DNA from: Pseudoalteromonas sp. T1lg48
Lineage (GTDB): Bacteria > Pseudomonadota > Gammaproteobacteria > Enterobacterales > Alteromonadaceae
Length of the DNA: 64,000 bases
Assembly: GCF_002964785.1 (NCBI RefSeq)
Contig: NZ_PQCC01000013.1
Location: 31,162 to 95,161, forward strand
Direction of reading: 5' to 3'
This document shows, in pieces, positions 27,351 to 37,422 of the stretch. A program made the position numbers and the translations under genes. The notes under the pieces were generated by a model. The model did no database searches. It had not been told where the DNA came from and was given only the letters and a program-made list of their open reading frames with translations. Numbering within the stretch: the stretch's first letter is position 1; every line of letters begins with the position of its first letter.

Positions 27351-28949
27351 GTGGCCGTAGCGCGACTGTATTTCATCACCAAAACCTTATTGCAATACGG
27401 CATTGATGAGCTACTGCCTCGGCATAAACTGCCCTGGTTTGCCAAACTGGCCAGAAGCAGCGCCTTTTGGTTGCGCAACCGCCATCGCGACAAACCCGCA
27501 GGCATGCGCCTACGCCTGGCCCTGCAAACCCTAGGGCCGGTGTGGATTAAATTTGGACAAATGCTGTCTACCCGCCGCGACCTCTTGCCTCCTGAGATAG
27601 CCAACGAACTGGCGCTGCTGCAAGACCAGGTGCCGCCGTTTAGCGGCGACCTGGCGCAGAAAATTATCGAACAGGCGTTAGAAATCGACGATATTAGCGT
27701 CATATTCAGCGAATTCGACACCACCCCTTTGGCCTCGGCTTCCATTGCCCAGGTGCACACCGCCAAGCTAGCCGATGGCAGCGGCGAGCACCAGGAAGTG
27801 GTGGTGAAGGTCATTCGCCCCGATATCAAAAAGCAGATCGATGCCGACCTCACCCTGATGCAACAATGCGCCAAGGTGGTTGCCAAATTACTGCGCGAGG
27901 GCCGTCGTTTACGCCCCGTTGAGGTGGTCAAAGAGTATAAGAAAACCCTGCTCGATGAGCTGGATTTAATGCGTGAGGGCGCCAATGCCATTGTGCTCAG
28001 ACGCAACTTTGAAGGTTCTGAATCCCTCTACATTCCCTATGTGTACAGCGATTACAGCCGCAGCAATGTGCTGGTGATGGAGCGCATTTACGGTATTCCT
28101 GTCTCCGACACCGATGCCCTGCTTAAGCAAGGTACCAATATGAAGTTGCTGGCCGAGCGTGGCGTTGAGGTGTTCTTTACCCAGGTGTTCCGCGACAGCT
28201 TCTTCCATGCCGATATGCACCCGGGAAATATTTTTGTCTCTCACGAGAACCCACACAACCCGCAATACATAGGCATAGACTGCGGCATTGTCGGCACCTT
28301 GAACAAGGACGATAAACGCTATCTGGCTGAGAACTTTATCGCCTTTTTTAACCGTGATTACCGCAAGGTGGCAGAACTGCATGTGGACTCGGGCTGGGTG
28401 CCTGCCGATACCAGCATAGAAGAATTCGAGTTTGCCATTCGCACCGTGTGCGAGCCGATTTTTAATAAGCCGCTGGCCGAAATCTCCTTCGGCCATGTGC
28501 TCGTTAACCTGTTCAATACGGCACGACGTTTTAACATGGAAGTGCAGCCGCAACTGGTGTTGCTGCAAAAAACCCTGTTGTATGTTGAAGGCCTGGGTCG
28601 CCAGCTCTACCCGCAGCTGGACCTGTGGCAAACGGCGAAACCTTTCTTGGAAGATTGGGTCAAACAACAAGTAGGGCCTTGGGCCGTGGCCAAGCAAATG
28701 TATGCTAATTTGCCGTTTTGGGCGGAAAAAATGCCCGAAATCCCAGATTTGCTCTATCACGCGCTAAAGCGTCAACATCTGCAAGCGCCACCGCCGGCCA
28801 ATAACCTCAAGCCCTTGCTGCTCACCGTAATAGGTTGCAGTGGCTTGATTGTGAGTAGTATTTTAGTCATCAACCACTGGTATACTGCCGCCGCGTTCGG
28901 CGCCACCTTGGGAGCAGGCCTTTGTTGGCTGGGCTGGCGAAAGGGATAG
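27351..28949 (+). CDS. ubiB: Ubiquinone biosynthesis kinase-like protein
   Basis: 532 residues with a GTG start directly behind GAGG, two bases after ubiJ. The ABC1/ADCK atypical kinase family is shown by the KxGQ motif ([16 protein letters not shown]), the Ala-rich loop [12 protein letters not shown] in place of a P-loop, [10 protein letters not shown] with the ATP lysine, and [13 protein letters not shown] with the catalytic Asp-Asn region. Two C-terminal membrane helices follow. It supports ubiquinone synthesis, probably by ATP-driven release of lipid intermediates. Confidence 0.96.
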   Translation: MAVARLYFITKTLLQYGIDELLPRHKLPWFAKLARSSAFWLRNRHRDKPAGMRLRLALQTLGPVWIKFGQMLSTRRDLLPPEIANELALLQDQVPPFSGDLAQKIIEQALEIDDISVIFSEFDTTPLASASIAQVHTAKLADGSGEHQEVVVKVIRPDIKKQIDADLTLMQQCAKVVAKLLREGRRLRPVEVVKEYKKTLLDELDLMREGANAIVLRRNFEGSESLYIPYVYSDYSRSNVLVMERIYGIPVSDTDALLKQGTNMKLLAERGVEVFFTQVFRDSFFHADMHPGNIFVSHENPHNPQYIGIDCGIVGTLNKDDKRYLAENFIAFFNRDYRKVAELHVDSGWVPADTSIEEFEFAIRTVCEPIFNKPLAEISFGHVLVNLFNTARRFNMEVQPQLVLLQKTLLYVEGLGRQLYPQLDLWQTAKPFLEDWVKQQVGPWAVAKQMYANLPFWAEKMPEIPDLLYHALKRQHLQAPPPANNLKPLLLTVIGCSGLIVSSILVINHWYTAAAFGATLGAGLCWLGWRKG

Positions 28950-29073
28950 GAGCTGGTTAGCTGTGCAAAGCAGCTCAGCTCGCCAGACCCCTCGCTTAAC
29001 GATTTATACTATTAGCTCGACGTAGTACAAGGTATACTCGTCGAACAATTATCCGCATATCTGGAGTACATAT

Positions 29074-29319
29074 ATGGGCATCGGTAACGTCGGCTGGGTA
29101 CAGCTACTGATTGTTTTAGCAATTATCGTATTGTTATTCGGCACTAAAAAACTACGTAACATTGGCAGCGATTTAGGCAGCGCCGTGAAGGGCTTCAAGA
29201 AAGCCGTAAAAGACGAAGATAAAAACGAAACGACCACGCAAGAAAAGATCAGCGAGCAAGACAAGGCGACTAATTCGGCCGCCGATAAAACTGCCGCGCA
29301 AGATAAAGACAAGGTATAA
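29074..29319 (+). CDS. tatA: Twin-arginine translocase subunit TatA
   Basis: 81 residues: one N-terminal membrane helix ([20 protein letters not shown]), the FGTKKLR hinge, an amphipathic helix ([14 protein letters not shown]) and a highly charged Lys/Asp/Glu tail. It forms the size-fitting pore of the Tat export system. First of tatA-tatB-tatC, six bases before tatB. The 124 bases after ubiB contain an imperfect stem-loop and likely the tat promoter. Confidence 0.96.
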   Translation: MGIGNVGWVQLLIVLAIIVLLFGTKKLRNIGSDLGSAVKGFKKAVKDEDKNETTTQEKISEQDKATNSAADKTAAQDKDKV

Positions 29320-29325
29320 ACGCCG

Positions 29326-29721
29326 ATGGGCATGTGGGAATTGTTGGTCGTGGCCATCGTTGGCCTGATCGTATTGGGCCCCGAGCGTTTGCCGGTGGCC
29401 ATCCGTACCGTCAGCACCTGGGTGCGCAAAATTAAGACCATGGCTAACCATATTTCCGCCGAAGTCAGTGAAGAGCTGCGCGTTCATGAGCTCCACCAAA
29501 ACCTCAAAAAGGCCGAGCAGCAAAACATGAGCGATATTTCGCCTGAGCTGCAAGAGTCGGTCGCGCAACTGCAACGCGCCGCGCAATCGGTTACCCGCAG
29601 CTATGAGCAAAGCAGCGACAGCACGCCAAGTACCGAAAGCAAAGAGCCGCAAGGCATCACCGCCGAGCCAACCACAGACGTTAGCAACGACCAGCACAGC
29701 ACGAAGAAAAACCATGACTGA
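29326..29721 (+). CDS. tatB: Twin-arginine translocase subunit TatB
   Basis: 131 residues. Starts MGMWELLVVAIVGLIVLGPE with the TatB-type Glu/Pro helix break (LGPERLP), followed by a long amphipathic, coiled-coil-prone helix (about 25-90) and a polar tail. With TatC it forms the receptor for folded Tat substrates. Its end overlaps tatC by eight bases. Confidence 0.95.
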   Translation: MGMWELLVVAIVGLIVLGPERLPVAIRTVSTWVRKIKTMANHISAEVSEELRVHELHQNLKKAEQQNMSDISPELQESVAQLQRAAQSVTRSYEQSSDSTPSTESKEPQGITAEPTTDVSNDQHSTKKNHD

Positions 29722-30466
29722 ACCTGCGCAAACCGGCTTTATTTCGCACTTACTTGAACTGCGTAACACCTTGCTGCGCTCCATTGTCGCGGTACTGGTG
29801 ATCTTTGTGGGTCTGGCCTATTTCGCCAACGACATCTACACCTTTGTCGCCGATCCCCTGGTGGCCAACTTGCCGGAAAACAGCCAGATGATCGCCACCG
29901 ACGTCACCGCCCCGCTGTTTACGCCCTTTAAACTGACCATGTTTGTCGCGCTCTTTGGCGCCATTCCCTTTATTTTGCATCAAATCTGGTCCTTTATAGC
30001 GCCCGGCCTATACGCCCATGAAAAGCGCATGCTGATCCCCGTGCTGCTGTCGAGCATAGTGCTGTTTTATGGCGGTATCGCCTTTTGTTATTTTGTTGTG
30101 CTGCCGATTATTCTCAGCTTTTTCACCGGTATTGGCCCCGAGGTCATGACCTTAACGCCGGATATCAGCAGTTACCTAGGCTTTGTGCTCAAGCTGTTTT
30201 TGGCCTTTGGCATCGCCTTTGAAATCCCCGTCGCCATCATGTTGCTATGCTGGAGCGGCGTTACTTCAACCGCCAGTCTCAAAGAAAAGCGCCCTTATAT
30301 CGTCGTTGGCGCCTTTGTGGTGGCGATGTTTCTAACTCCACCGGATGTGCTATCACAAACCTTGCTCGCCCTGCCCATGCTGTTATTATTTGAGCTTGGC
30401 CTTATTTTGGCTGCATTTTATAGCGCGAAACCATCATCGGAAGAATCACAGGAAGAAAAGCAATGA
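29714..30466 (+). CDS. tatC: Twin-arginine translocase subunit TatC
   Basis: 250 residues from the ATG at 29714 (MTEPAQTGFISHLLELRNTL); the frame is open further upstream, inside tatB. Six membrane helices with conserved HLLELRNTLLRS, FVADPL and FALGIAFEIP-like segment (FLAFGIAFEIPVAI). It recognises twin-arginine signal peptides. It overlaps the next gene by four bases (ATGA-type coupling). Confidence 0.96.
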   Translation: MTEPAQTGFISHLLELRNTLLRSIVAVLVIFVGLAYFANDIYTFVADPLVANLPENSQMIATDVTAPLFTPFKLTMFVALFGAIPFILHQIWSFIAPGLYAHEKRMLIPVLLSSIVLFYGGIAFCYFVVLPIILSFFTGIGPEVMTLTPDISSYLGFVLKLFLAFGIAFEIPVAIMLLCWSGVTSTASLKEKRPYIVVGAFVVAMFLTPPDVLSQTLLALPMLLLFELGLILAAFYSAKPSSEESQEEKQ

Positions 30467-31056
30467 AAAAATACCTCGTGCCCGCCTCGCTAGCATTACT
30501 AGCTACTCTAAGCACAACGGCCCAGGCCGATAATGGTGTGAATATCCAGGCGTTAAAAGCCTGTAGCTATATCGAAAACGATTTCCGCCGCCTTTTGTGT
30601 TACGACAACATTATGGCCGGCAAACCCATCGACAGTATGCCTGCCAACGCGCCTGCCGAAGTGCCCGCGCAATCACAGAAAGGAAAAGGCAAGGGACCTA
30701 GCGCCAATGCTGCAGGTGCGGCTGCAGGTGCGACTGCAGGTGCTGGTGCGGCGGCAAGTGCTGCCAGCAACAAAGGCAACAACAGCAAACGCGAGTTTGG
30801 CCTAGAGCATAAGCAAAAAGACGATAACGACGGTAACCCAGATGAACTTGTGGCCAAGGTTAGCCAGGTAAAAGAAGCCCCTTATGGCGAGCTGATCATT
30901 ACCCTGGATAACGGCCAGCGCTGGCGCCAGATAGGCACCGATTCATTCCGTATCAGTAAAAACGATACCGTAGTGATCAGTCGCGCCATGTTCAATTCCT
31001 TCTTGTTGAAAAAACAAGGCAGCAACAAAAGCATCCGTGTAAAACGCACCGACTAA
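30463..31056 (+). CDS. Secreted protein of unknown function in the tat operon
   Basis: 197 residues with a Sec signal peptide (MKKYLVPASLALLATLSTTAQA). A short conserved N-terminal part (ALKACSYIENDFRRLLCYD, two Cys) is followed by a low-complexity Ala/Gly linker (about 83-105) and a small beta-type C-terminal domain (LVAKVSQVKEAPYGELIITL, GQRWRQIGTDSFRI). The start overlaps tatC and the stop is four bases before tatD, so it is cotranscribed. The function is not known. The two-Cys head and GQRWRQ domain recall small periplasmic proteins linked to secretion, but I would not assign a role. Confidence 0.85.
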   Translation: MKKYLVPASLALLATLSTTAQADNGVNIQALKACSYIENDFRRLLCYDNIMAGKPIDSMPANAPAEVPAQSQKGKGKGPSANAAGAAAGATAGAGAAASAASNKGNNSKREFGLEHKQKDDNDGNPDELVAKVSQVKEAPYGELIITLDNGQRWRQIGTDSFRISKNDTVVISRAMFNSFLLKKQGSNKSIRVKRTD

Positions 31057-31060
31057 GCTC

Positions 31061-31831
31061 ATGATCGACGCCGGCGTTAACCTTAGTAGTAGTCAATTTC
31101 GCCATGATCTTGATACCGTGGTTACCCGCGCCCGCGAGGCCGGCGTCCAATCCATGATGGTGATCGGCTGTGATGAAGCGGATAGCCAGCAAGCGCTGGA
31201 ACTGGCGCAGCAATTTGACCTCTATAGCTGCGCCGGCATTCATCCCCATAATGCCAAGGATGCCACGGACGATTTCGCTGCCAATCTCACCGCTATGGCA
31301 CAGGCCAAAGAAGTCATCGCCATCGGTGAATGCGGCCTCGACTATAATCGTGACTTTTCTCCCCGTCCGCAGCAAAGAGACGTTTTTGCCCGTCAGTTAG
31401 CACTTGCTAACGAATTAGATATGCCGGTGTATTTACACGAACGCGACGCCCATGATGATATGCTTGCCATGCTGCGTGAGTATCAGCCTCGCGGAGTATT
31501 GCACTGCTTTACCGGCAACCGCCAGCAGGCGCAAAACTATTTAGACCTGGGCCTGTATCTGGGCATTACCGGCTGGGTGTGCGACGAGCGCCGCGGTAGC
31601 GACCTCAACGATGCCCTAAATGTGCTGCCCATGAACAGGCTGCTAATCGAAACCGACGCGCCCTACTTACTGCCGCGCACCATTCGGCCCAAACCCAAGT
31701 CTCGCCGCTGCGAGCCGGCGCACTTATCCTATGTGGTGGCGCATCTAAGCCAGCACTACCAGGTATCCCCAGTGCAATTAAGCGCCACCAGCGTCGCTAA
31801 CTTCCATTCCCTGTTTGCCCTTGAGCGCTAA
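31061..31831 (+). CDS. tatD: TatD-family metal-dependent DNase/hydrolase
   Basis: 256 residues. Begins MIDAGVNLSSSQF, where the usual HxH metal pair near residue 7 is replaced (canonical IDIGVNL/HVHL variants exist). It keeps GIHPHNA, AIGECGLDYNRDFSPRPQQR, PVYLHERDAHDD, LHCFTGNRQQ and IETDAPYLLPRT, the TatD signatures. TatD enzymes are 3'-5' DNases active in DNA repair and are not needed for Tat export, despite the linkage. It is the last gene of the tat run. Confidence 0.94.
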   Translation: MIDAGVNLSSSQFRHDLDTVVTRAREAGVQSMMVIGCDEADSQQALELAQQFDLYSCAGIHPHNAKDATDDFAANLTAMAQAKEVIAIGECGLDYNRDFSPRPQQRDVFARQLALANELDMPVYLHERDAHDDMLAMLREYQPRGVLHCFTGNRQQAQNYLDLGLYLGITGWVCDERRGSDLNDALNVLPMNRLLIETDAPYLLPRTIRPKPKSRRCEPAHLSYVVAHLSQHYQVSPVQLSATSVANFHSLFALER

Positions 31832-31913
31832 GGGAAAATCGCGCTATCGATAACTATGCGCGACATCAATAAATTATCTCATTGCCAGAGCATCGCCTTG
31901 GATTAGCTGGTAA

Positions 31914-32987
<1,074 letters not shown>

Positions 32988-32996
32988 CCTTTTCCC

Positions 32997-33028
32997 GGAC
33001 GATAACGCCACGTTATCGTCCTTTTATT
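32997..33028 (+). terminator. Terminator of hemB
   Basis: GGACGATAACG-cca-CGTTATCGTCC followed by TTTTATT; perfect 11-bp stem ten bases after the hemB stop. The T-run touches the end of the adjacent repeat element. Confidence 0.9.
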
Positions 33029-33376
33029 AGGGTCTGTTTATCTTTGCAGTTTACTTTATGTTCAATCTAAACGCATTCTGATGAATATAATCACTGATTT
33101 ATGTGGTTAAATTCATCCATGAAGCTTGGTTACATCGCGCATCCATGCGCTCACCTCGCTAAGCTGCGAAGCATTGCTTCGGTCTTGCTCGCCTATTTAC
33201 ATAGCGAGCAACACAGAGCAGGGTGCGTTTAGATGAACCCGCAGGGCAGCGCTTGTAGCGCATTTCTACTGTGTTGTTACATGTTCATGTAGAATAACTA
33301 CACCACACATGTGCCGCCTTGTATAAATTCGCTACAAACTGCAGCAGAAACAAACAACAAAGGTCAACAGACCCTA
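33028..33376. mobile_element. 349-bp MITE-like element, family B
   Basis: Terminal inverted repeats TAGGGTCTGTTTATCTTTG and CAAAGGTCAACAGACCCTA match at 17 of 19 positions. TA at both ends fits a TA target duplication, as in IS630/mariner-type elements. It has no open gene, and it contains internal inverted repeats (TTGCTCGC/GCGAGCAA). Its positions 33287-33321, on the minus strand, match the core module of family A repeats. Positions 33112-33160 match 63746-63797. Confidence 0.75.
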
Positions 33377-33483
33377 AAATCATCACAATCACGTTAATTT
33401 CCTGACACTATTGTGTAATCTCTCCCCCGTACACTATGTACCCCTTTAAGGGTTAATCTAACTAGAAACACGGGATTTATATC

Positions 33484-36125
33484 ATGAAGAACACCTTTAC
33501 ACCGGTCGCCCTGGCGGTTGCCAGTGCCTTTGTGTCACTCTCGGCACAGGCGGATATGGTCATTTCCGAATATGTTGAAGGCAGCAGCAATAACAAAGCC
33601 ATCGAGCTGTACAATCCAACCGACAGCGAAATTGACTTAAGTCAGTACCAATTAGCCTTTTATTTTAACGGCAGCAGCAGCGCCGGTTTAACTCTAACGC
33701 TCAGCGGTACCCTGGCACCAGAGGGGGTGTATGTTGCCGCGCATAGCTCGGCGGCAGCAGACATTCTCGCGACCGCTTCTTTAACGAACGGCAGCGGCTG
33801 GTTTAACGGTGATGATGCCATAGTGCTGAGCAAGCAAGGCGTGGTTGTCGACAGCATGGGCCAGGTGGGGATGGATCCGGGCTCGAGCTGGGGGGAAGGC
33901 ACAAGCAGCACCCAGAATAATACCCTGCGTCGCATCGATGGTGCACCGGCGCGCACGGATATTACCTCGCCCTATGATCCAAGCGCTTACTTTAGCGGTG
34001 CCGGCAATGATAACTTTAGCGATCTTGGTCAATACCTGGGCACGAACCCGCCGGTTGATCCCGAGCCGGAGCCTGAACCAGAACCGGATCTAAGCCTCAC
34101 TTGTGCCGATACGGCCACCGCCATTCACAGCATTCAGGGTAATGGCGCGGTAAGCCCCCTGGTTGGCGAGCAGGTAGTGGTTGAAGCCGTGGTCAGTGCC
34201 GACTTCCAAAACAGCAATCAGCTAAGCGGCTTCTTCCTATCCTCCTTGCAGGGTGATAACGACCCGAGCACCTCGGAAGGTGTCTTCGTCTATCACCGCG
34301 GTGATGACGTCAATGTGGGTGAGCGCGTACGCTTAATTGGCACGGTCGCCGAATACTTGGCGCTACCCAGCTTAAAGATGTGACCGCCCTGGTCGATTGC
34401 GGCACCGCCGCGGTTAACGCCACGCCACTGACCTTGCCCCTGGCGGATGTGCATGACCTGGAAGCCTATGAGGGCATGCTGGTCAGTGTCGCCCAGCCAC
34501 TGTATGTAATTGATAACTATAACCTGGCGCGCTACGGCGAAGTGGGTCTGGCGACCGAACGCCTTTATCAGGGCACCCAGGTTGCCCTGCCCGGCGATGG
34601 CGCAAATGCGGTGGAAGCCGATAATCTGTTAAAGCAGCTGCTGCTTGATGACGGTTCAACCCGCCAAAACCTTGAGCCCATTGCCTACCCGGCCCCTGGC
34701 CTGGATGCCTACAACACCCTGCGCCTGGGCGATACGGTCAGCGGCCTGACCGGGGTGCTGGGTTATGGCTTCGATCGCTACCGTCTGCACCCAAGCACAA
34801 CGCCACAGTTTGTCGCCGCTAATCCACGTACGGATGCGCCTCAGCTTTTGGCCGAGGGCGATATCAAGGTGGCCAGCTTTAACGTCTTAAACTACTTCAA
34901 TGGCGATGGTCAGCAAGGTGGCTTCCCCACCGCTCGCGGTGCCGACAGCCTGGAGGAATTTATTCGCCAAGAACAGAAGCTGGTCAGCGCCATCACCGCC
35001 TTGGACGCCGATATTATCGGCCTAATGGAAATCGAGAATGATGGTTTTGGTGAATTCAGCGCCCTCAGCTCCTTGGTTAACGCCCTGAATGCGGCCACCA
35101 GCGAGGGTGAATATGCCTTTGTCGATTTTGCTGTAGAGCAGGTCGGCAGCGATGCCATCACCACGGCGCTGATCTATCGCAAGGACAAGGTAGAGGAAAA
35201 TGGCTTGGCCGCCATTAACGATCAGGGAGCCTTTGCCTATGGCAATCGCGCCGCCATAGCGCAAACATTTAAGCACCTTGCCACCGACGAAGTGCTCACC
35301 GTGGCCGTCGCCCACCTGAAATCCAAAGGGGGTTGTGGCAGCGCCCAAGGCCTGGATGCGGACCAAAATGACGGCCAAGCCTGTTATAACGCCACCCGCA
35401 TTGCCGGTGCCAACGAATTCGCCAGCTGGCTTGCCAGCCACCCGACCGGCGTCAATGATGAGGACATCATTATCGTCGGCGATATGAACGCCTATGCCAT
35501 GGAAGATCCCATCCAGGCTTTTGCCAGCGCCGGTTTTGCCAACGTTCTGCCGACGCTTGACGGTGATAACCTGAGCTACTCCTATAATTTCCAGGGTCGT
35601 TTAGGGAGCCTGGATCACGCGTTGGCGTCGCCCAGCCTAATGGCCAAGGTGGTCGCGGCAACGGATTGGCATATCAATGCCGATGAGCCGCGCGTGCTGG
35701 ATTACAACCTGGAGTTTAAGTCGCAAAATCTGCAAACCAGTTTGTTCGCAGATCACCCATATCGCGCCTCGGATCACGACCCTGTGGTGGTCGCCATTAA
35801 GGCCGAGCCAAAGCCCAGTGAAGAGCTCAGCGGCGAGTTCACCCTATCCAAAGGCTGGTTCCAGCCGAAAAACTTCACCATAGAGCTACCCTCGGATTTC
35901 GATTATCTGGATATCGAGCTGGTAGGCGGCTGGGGTGATGCCGATCTCTATGTCAGCAAGCAGCGCCGCGGCACGAATAAACACGCCGATTGCGCCTCGC
36001 GCAACAGCGGCTTAGAGGAGCTGTGCCAGTTCACTAACCCAAGCGCGGGTAAATGGAAGGTACGCGTTCAGGGCAACCAGCCTTATGGTGAAGTAACCCT
36101 GCGTTACCGCGCCACCAAGTACTAA
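33484..36125 (+). pseudogene. ExeM-like secreted nuclease with LTD and PPC domains, split by one-base frameshift
   Basis: Signal peptide ending AQA; lamin-tail-like domain (MVISEYVEGSSNNKAIELYN); a DPEPEPEPEPD linker; an OB-like segment; then an exonuclease/endonuclease/phosphatase domain (KVASFNVLNYFNGDGQQGG, IIGLMEIENDGFG, IIIVGDMNAYAMEDP, SLDHALAS, RASDHDPVV) and a C-terminal PPC domain instead of the GlyGly-CTERM anchor of some ExeM proteins. The first frame stops at 34381-34383. The second frame upstream of there reads GATQLKDVTALVDCG, as expected, so one base is missing near 34357. Rejoined length is 880 residues. ExeM-type nucleases degrade extracellular DNA, a phosphate source. Real mutation or sequencing error cannot be told apart here. 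Confidence 0.85.
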
Positions 36126-36147
36126 TCGAGCGAAAACGCTTATGACT

Positions 36148-36177
36148 AAAAAGGGCAGATATCACTCTGTCCTTTTT
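36148..36177 (+). terminator. Terminator of the nuclease gene
   Basis: AAAAAGGGCAGA-tatcac-TCTGTCCTTTTT: stem with one G-U pair and T-run, 25 bases after the stop. It also marks the outer edge of the cassette region. Confidence 0.8.
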
Positions 36178-36203
36178 GTTGAGTCATGTTTACTGTTTGC
36201 CCT

Positions 36204-36212
36204 GTTAGAGCT
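36204..36212 (-). repeat. attC-like R'' core overlapping the stop codon of the last cassette gene
   Basis: Minus strand reads AGCTCTAAC, with the TAA stop of the 104-residue gene inside it. The same nine bases close the next cassette at 36880-36888. No complete partner half is visible beyond it, where the nuclease terminator begins, so this attC may be truncated. Confidence 0.5.
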
Positions 36213-36519
36213 TTGGTAGTACCAATACTATTGGATAAATCATGATAAGCCAGATACAGCAACAAATTACCGCACCGACAAAGGCAATGAATCGCATCAT
36301 TAAATCGTGATTCGATGTGATCTGATAACGGCGTAACAGCAACATAAAAGCCGAGCCTGATAAAAACAAGCTGCACACCAAATAAAGAAGCACTAATAAC
36401 TTTAGAAGCACGAGTAGGTTAACTAGGCTTGATAAAATTATGCTTGTTCCAAGCACCACAGTGCTGAACAGCGAAAATTTGGTAACACCTTTAAGAGTGA
36501 TAACTAGCTTCCTTGCCAT
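36205..36519 (-). CDS. Small membrane protein, cassette gene 4
   Basis: 104 residues with three or more predicted membrane segments (FSTVVLGTSIILSSLVNLLV, VLLYLVCSLFLSGSAFMLLL, FVGAVICCCIWLIMIYPIVL). No family recognised. The stop codon lies inside an attC-like core (CTCTAAC), and the start follows another core (GTTAGAG) by a few bases. This is the normal layout of an integron gene cassette with almost no untranslated DNA. Composition is AT-richer than the flanking genes. Confidence 0.6.
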   Translation of the reverse strand: MARKLVITLKGVTKFSLFSTVVLGTSIILSSLVNLLVLLKLLVLLYLVCSLFLSGSAFMLLLRRYQITSNHDLMMRFIAFVGAVICCCIWLIMIYPIVLVLPKL

Positions 36520-36523
36520 AAAA

Positions 36524-36575
36524 ACTCTAACTCCCTAGCAGCGGAAAGCTTTCCTACCTACGCGCCTTTGATTTA
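36524..36575 (-). repeat. Weak attC-like site
   Basis: On the minus strand it ends in GTTAGAGT immediately upstream of the 104-residue gene, and contains a palindrome GGAAAGCTTTCC. The opening half-site (AGTTAAATC) is a poor match, so this is the least certain of the group. Confidence 0.35.
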
Positions 36576-36594
36576 ACTGAATTTTTCACTAATT

Positions 36595-36792
36595 TTATTT
36601 CCAGCCCAGAACTATAACCGCCAGTAAAGCCATTATGGTCATACTAATTGGGCCTATTGCATATTTCTGACTTGCAAATAAATTTGCAATTGCCAGGACT
36701 GAAATGATCGTTGGAAACACTCTTTTGCCATGAACTGAATAGCTAGTAATAATACCAGCGACTAAAACACCCACAGCTATCCAGAAGTACAT
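36595..36792 (-). CDS. Small membrane protein, cassette gene 3
   Basis: 65 residues, almost entirely hydrophobic: three short membrane segments (MYFWIAVGVLVAGIITSY, VFPTIISVLAIANLF, ISMTIMALLAVIVLGW). GGTGGGG lies before the ATG, a good ribosome site, which supports its being real. Same strand and similar spacing as the three other cassette-like genes. Function unknown. Confidence 0.55.
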   Translation of the reverse strand: MYFWIAVGVLVAGIITSYSVHGKRVFPTIISVLAIANLFASQKYAIGPISMTIMALLAVIVLGWK

Positions 36793-36815
36793 TAAGACCC
36801 CACCTTATACATAAA

Positions 36816-36888
36816 GACCGCCACAAACGCGATCTACTTGTTGCAAGTCGAGCCGCGAAGCGGCGCTTTGATGTCGCTTGTTAGAGCT
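36816..36888 (-). repeat. attC-like recombination site
   Basis: On the minus strand it opens with AGCTCTAACAAGCGAC, two bases after the TGA stop of the 139-residue gene. It has an inner hairpin CGCCGC-ttc-GCGGC-like arm and closes with GATCGCGTTTGTGG, a degenerate partner of the opening half. Size (about 73 bp) is within the attC range. Confidence 0.55.
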
Positions 36889-36891
36889 ACA

Positions 36892-37311
36892 TCACCTTGT
36901 AACGATTTTAATTGCATGTAAATGATCGAAATAAATAACCATCTCTCGAGTTTCAAACTTTTGCTCTTCTAGCGGCTCAGAACCATCTTCTGAATGTAAC
37001 TCGTAAGGAATATACAGTTGGTAATCGTCCAATAGACCTAAGTTTAAATCAACTGTTTGAGTCAACGTTACGGCCTGCAAGTTTACTCCATAAGCTTGTT
37101 TGAAAAGTGCTGAATCAATAGTAAACTTTTTGCTCGGCGATATAACTTCTATTCTTTCAACCCTATCACTATCAGCTTCACGCACTATTGTGAGAGTTAA
37201 TCCATTAGATGAAAGAATGAGCTTATCTAAATCCACTACAAGATTGGGCGTGGCGTTGAGTGAACAACTAAACAAAAGAAAAAATGCTAATAGGGTTTTG
37301 GCAATACGCAT
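36892..37311 (-). CDS. Secreted protein of unknown function, cassette gene 2
   Basis: 139 residues: Sec signal peptide MRIAKTLLAFFLLFSCSLNA, then a beta-rich acidic domain (VVDLDKLILSSNGLTLTIV, VISPSKKFTIDSALFKQ). AAGGAAAG precedes the ATG. attC-like sites lie directly on both sides. No family recognised. The Cys in FSCSLNA is not followed by residues that make a convincing lipobox. Confidence 0.65.
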   Translation of the reverse strand: MRIAKTLLAFFLLFSCSLNATPNLVVDLDKLILSSNGLTLTIVREADSDRVERIEVISPSKKFTIDSALFKQAYGVNLQAVTLTQTVDLNLGLLDDYQLYIPYELHSEDGSEPLEEQKFETREMVIYFDHLHAIKIVTR

Positions 37312-37324
37312 ATCTTTCCTTATA

Positions 37325-37422
37325 GCTCTAACGCTTTGCTAAGAGGTTTTAAAAGATTGGCTATAATCGAGCGAAGCGAATAAGCCAAACTTTTAAAATC
37401 CTGTTTGAGCAACTTGTTATGC
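37325..37422 (-). repeat. attC-like recombination site (clearest copy)
   Basis: About 98 bp between two small genes. On the minus strand the outer half-sites are GCATAACAAGTTGCTC and TTAGCAAAGCGTTAGAGC. The inner arms are GATTTTAAAAGTTTGGC and GCCAATCTTTTAAAACC, with a short variable centre. The opening core overlaps the TAG stop of the 153-residue gene. This is the folded layout (R''-L''-variable-L'-R') of integron attC sites; the arms are imperfectly complementary, as attC sites are. Confidence 0.75.

Noticed and set aside
33400..33480. Pho box before the ExeM-like nuclease
   Set aside because: CTGACACTATTGTG-like sequence lacks two TGTCAT-type halves at 11-base spacing.
36218..36245. Another family A end near AGTACCAATACTATTGG
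   Set aside because: Only ACCAAT is shared; the rest of the element and the partner end are missing, and it lies within a coding gene.
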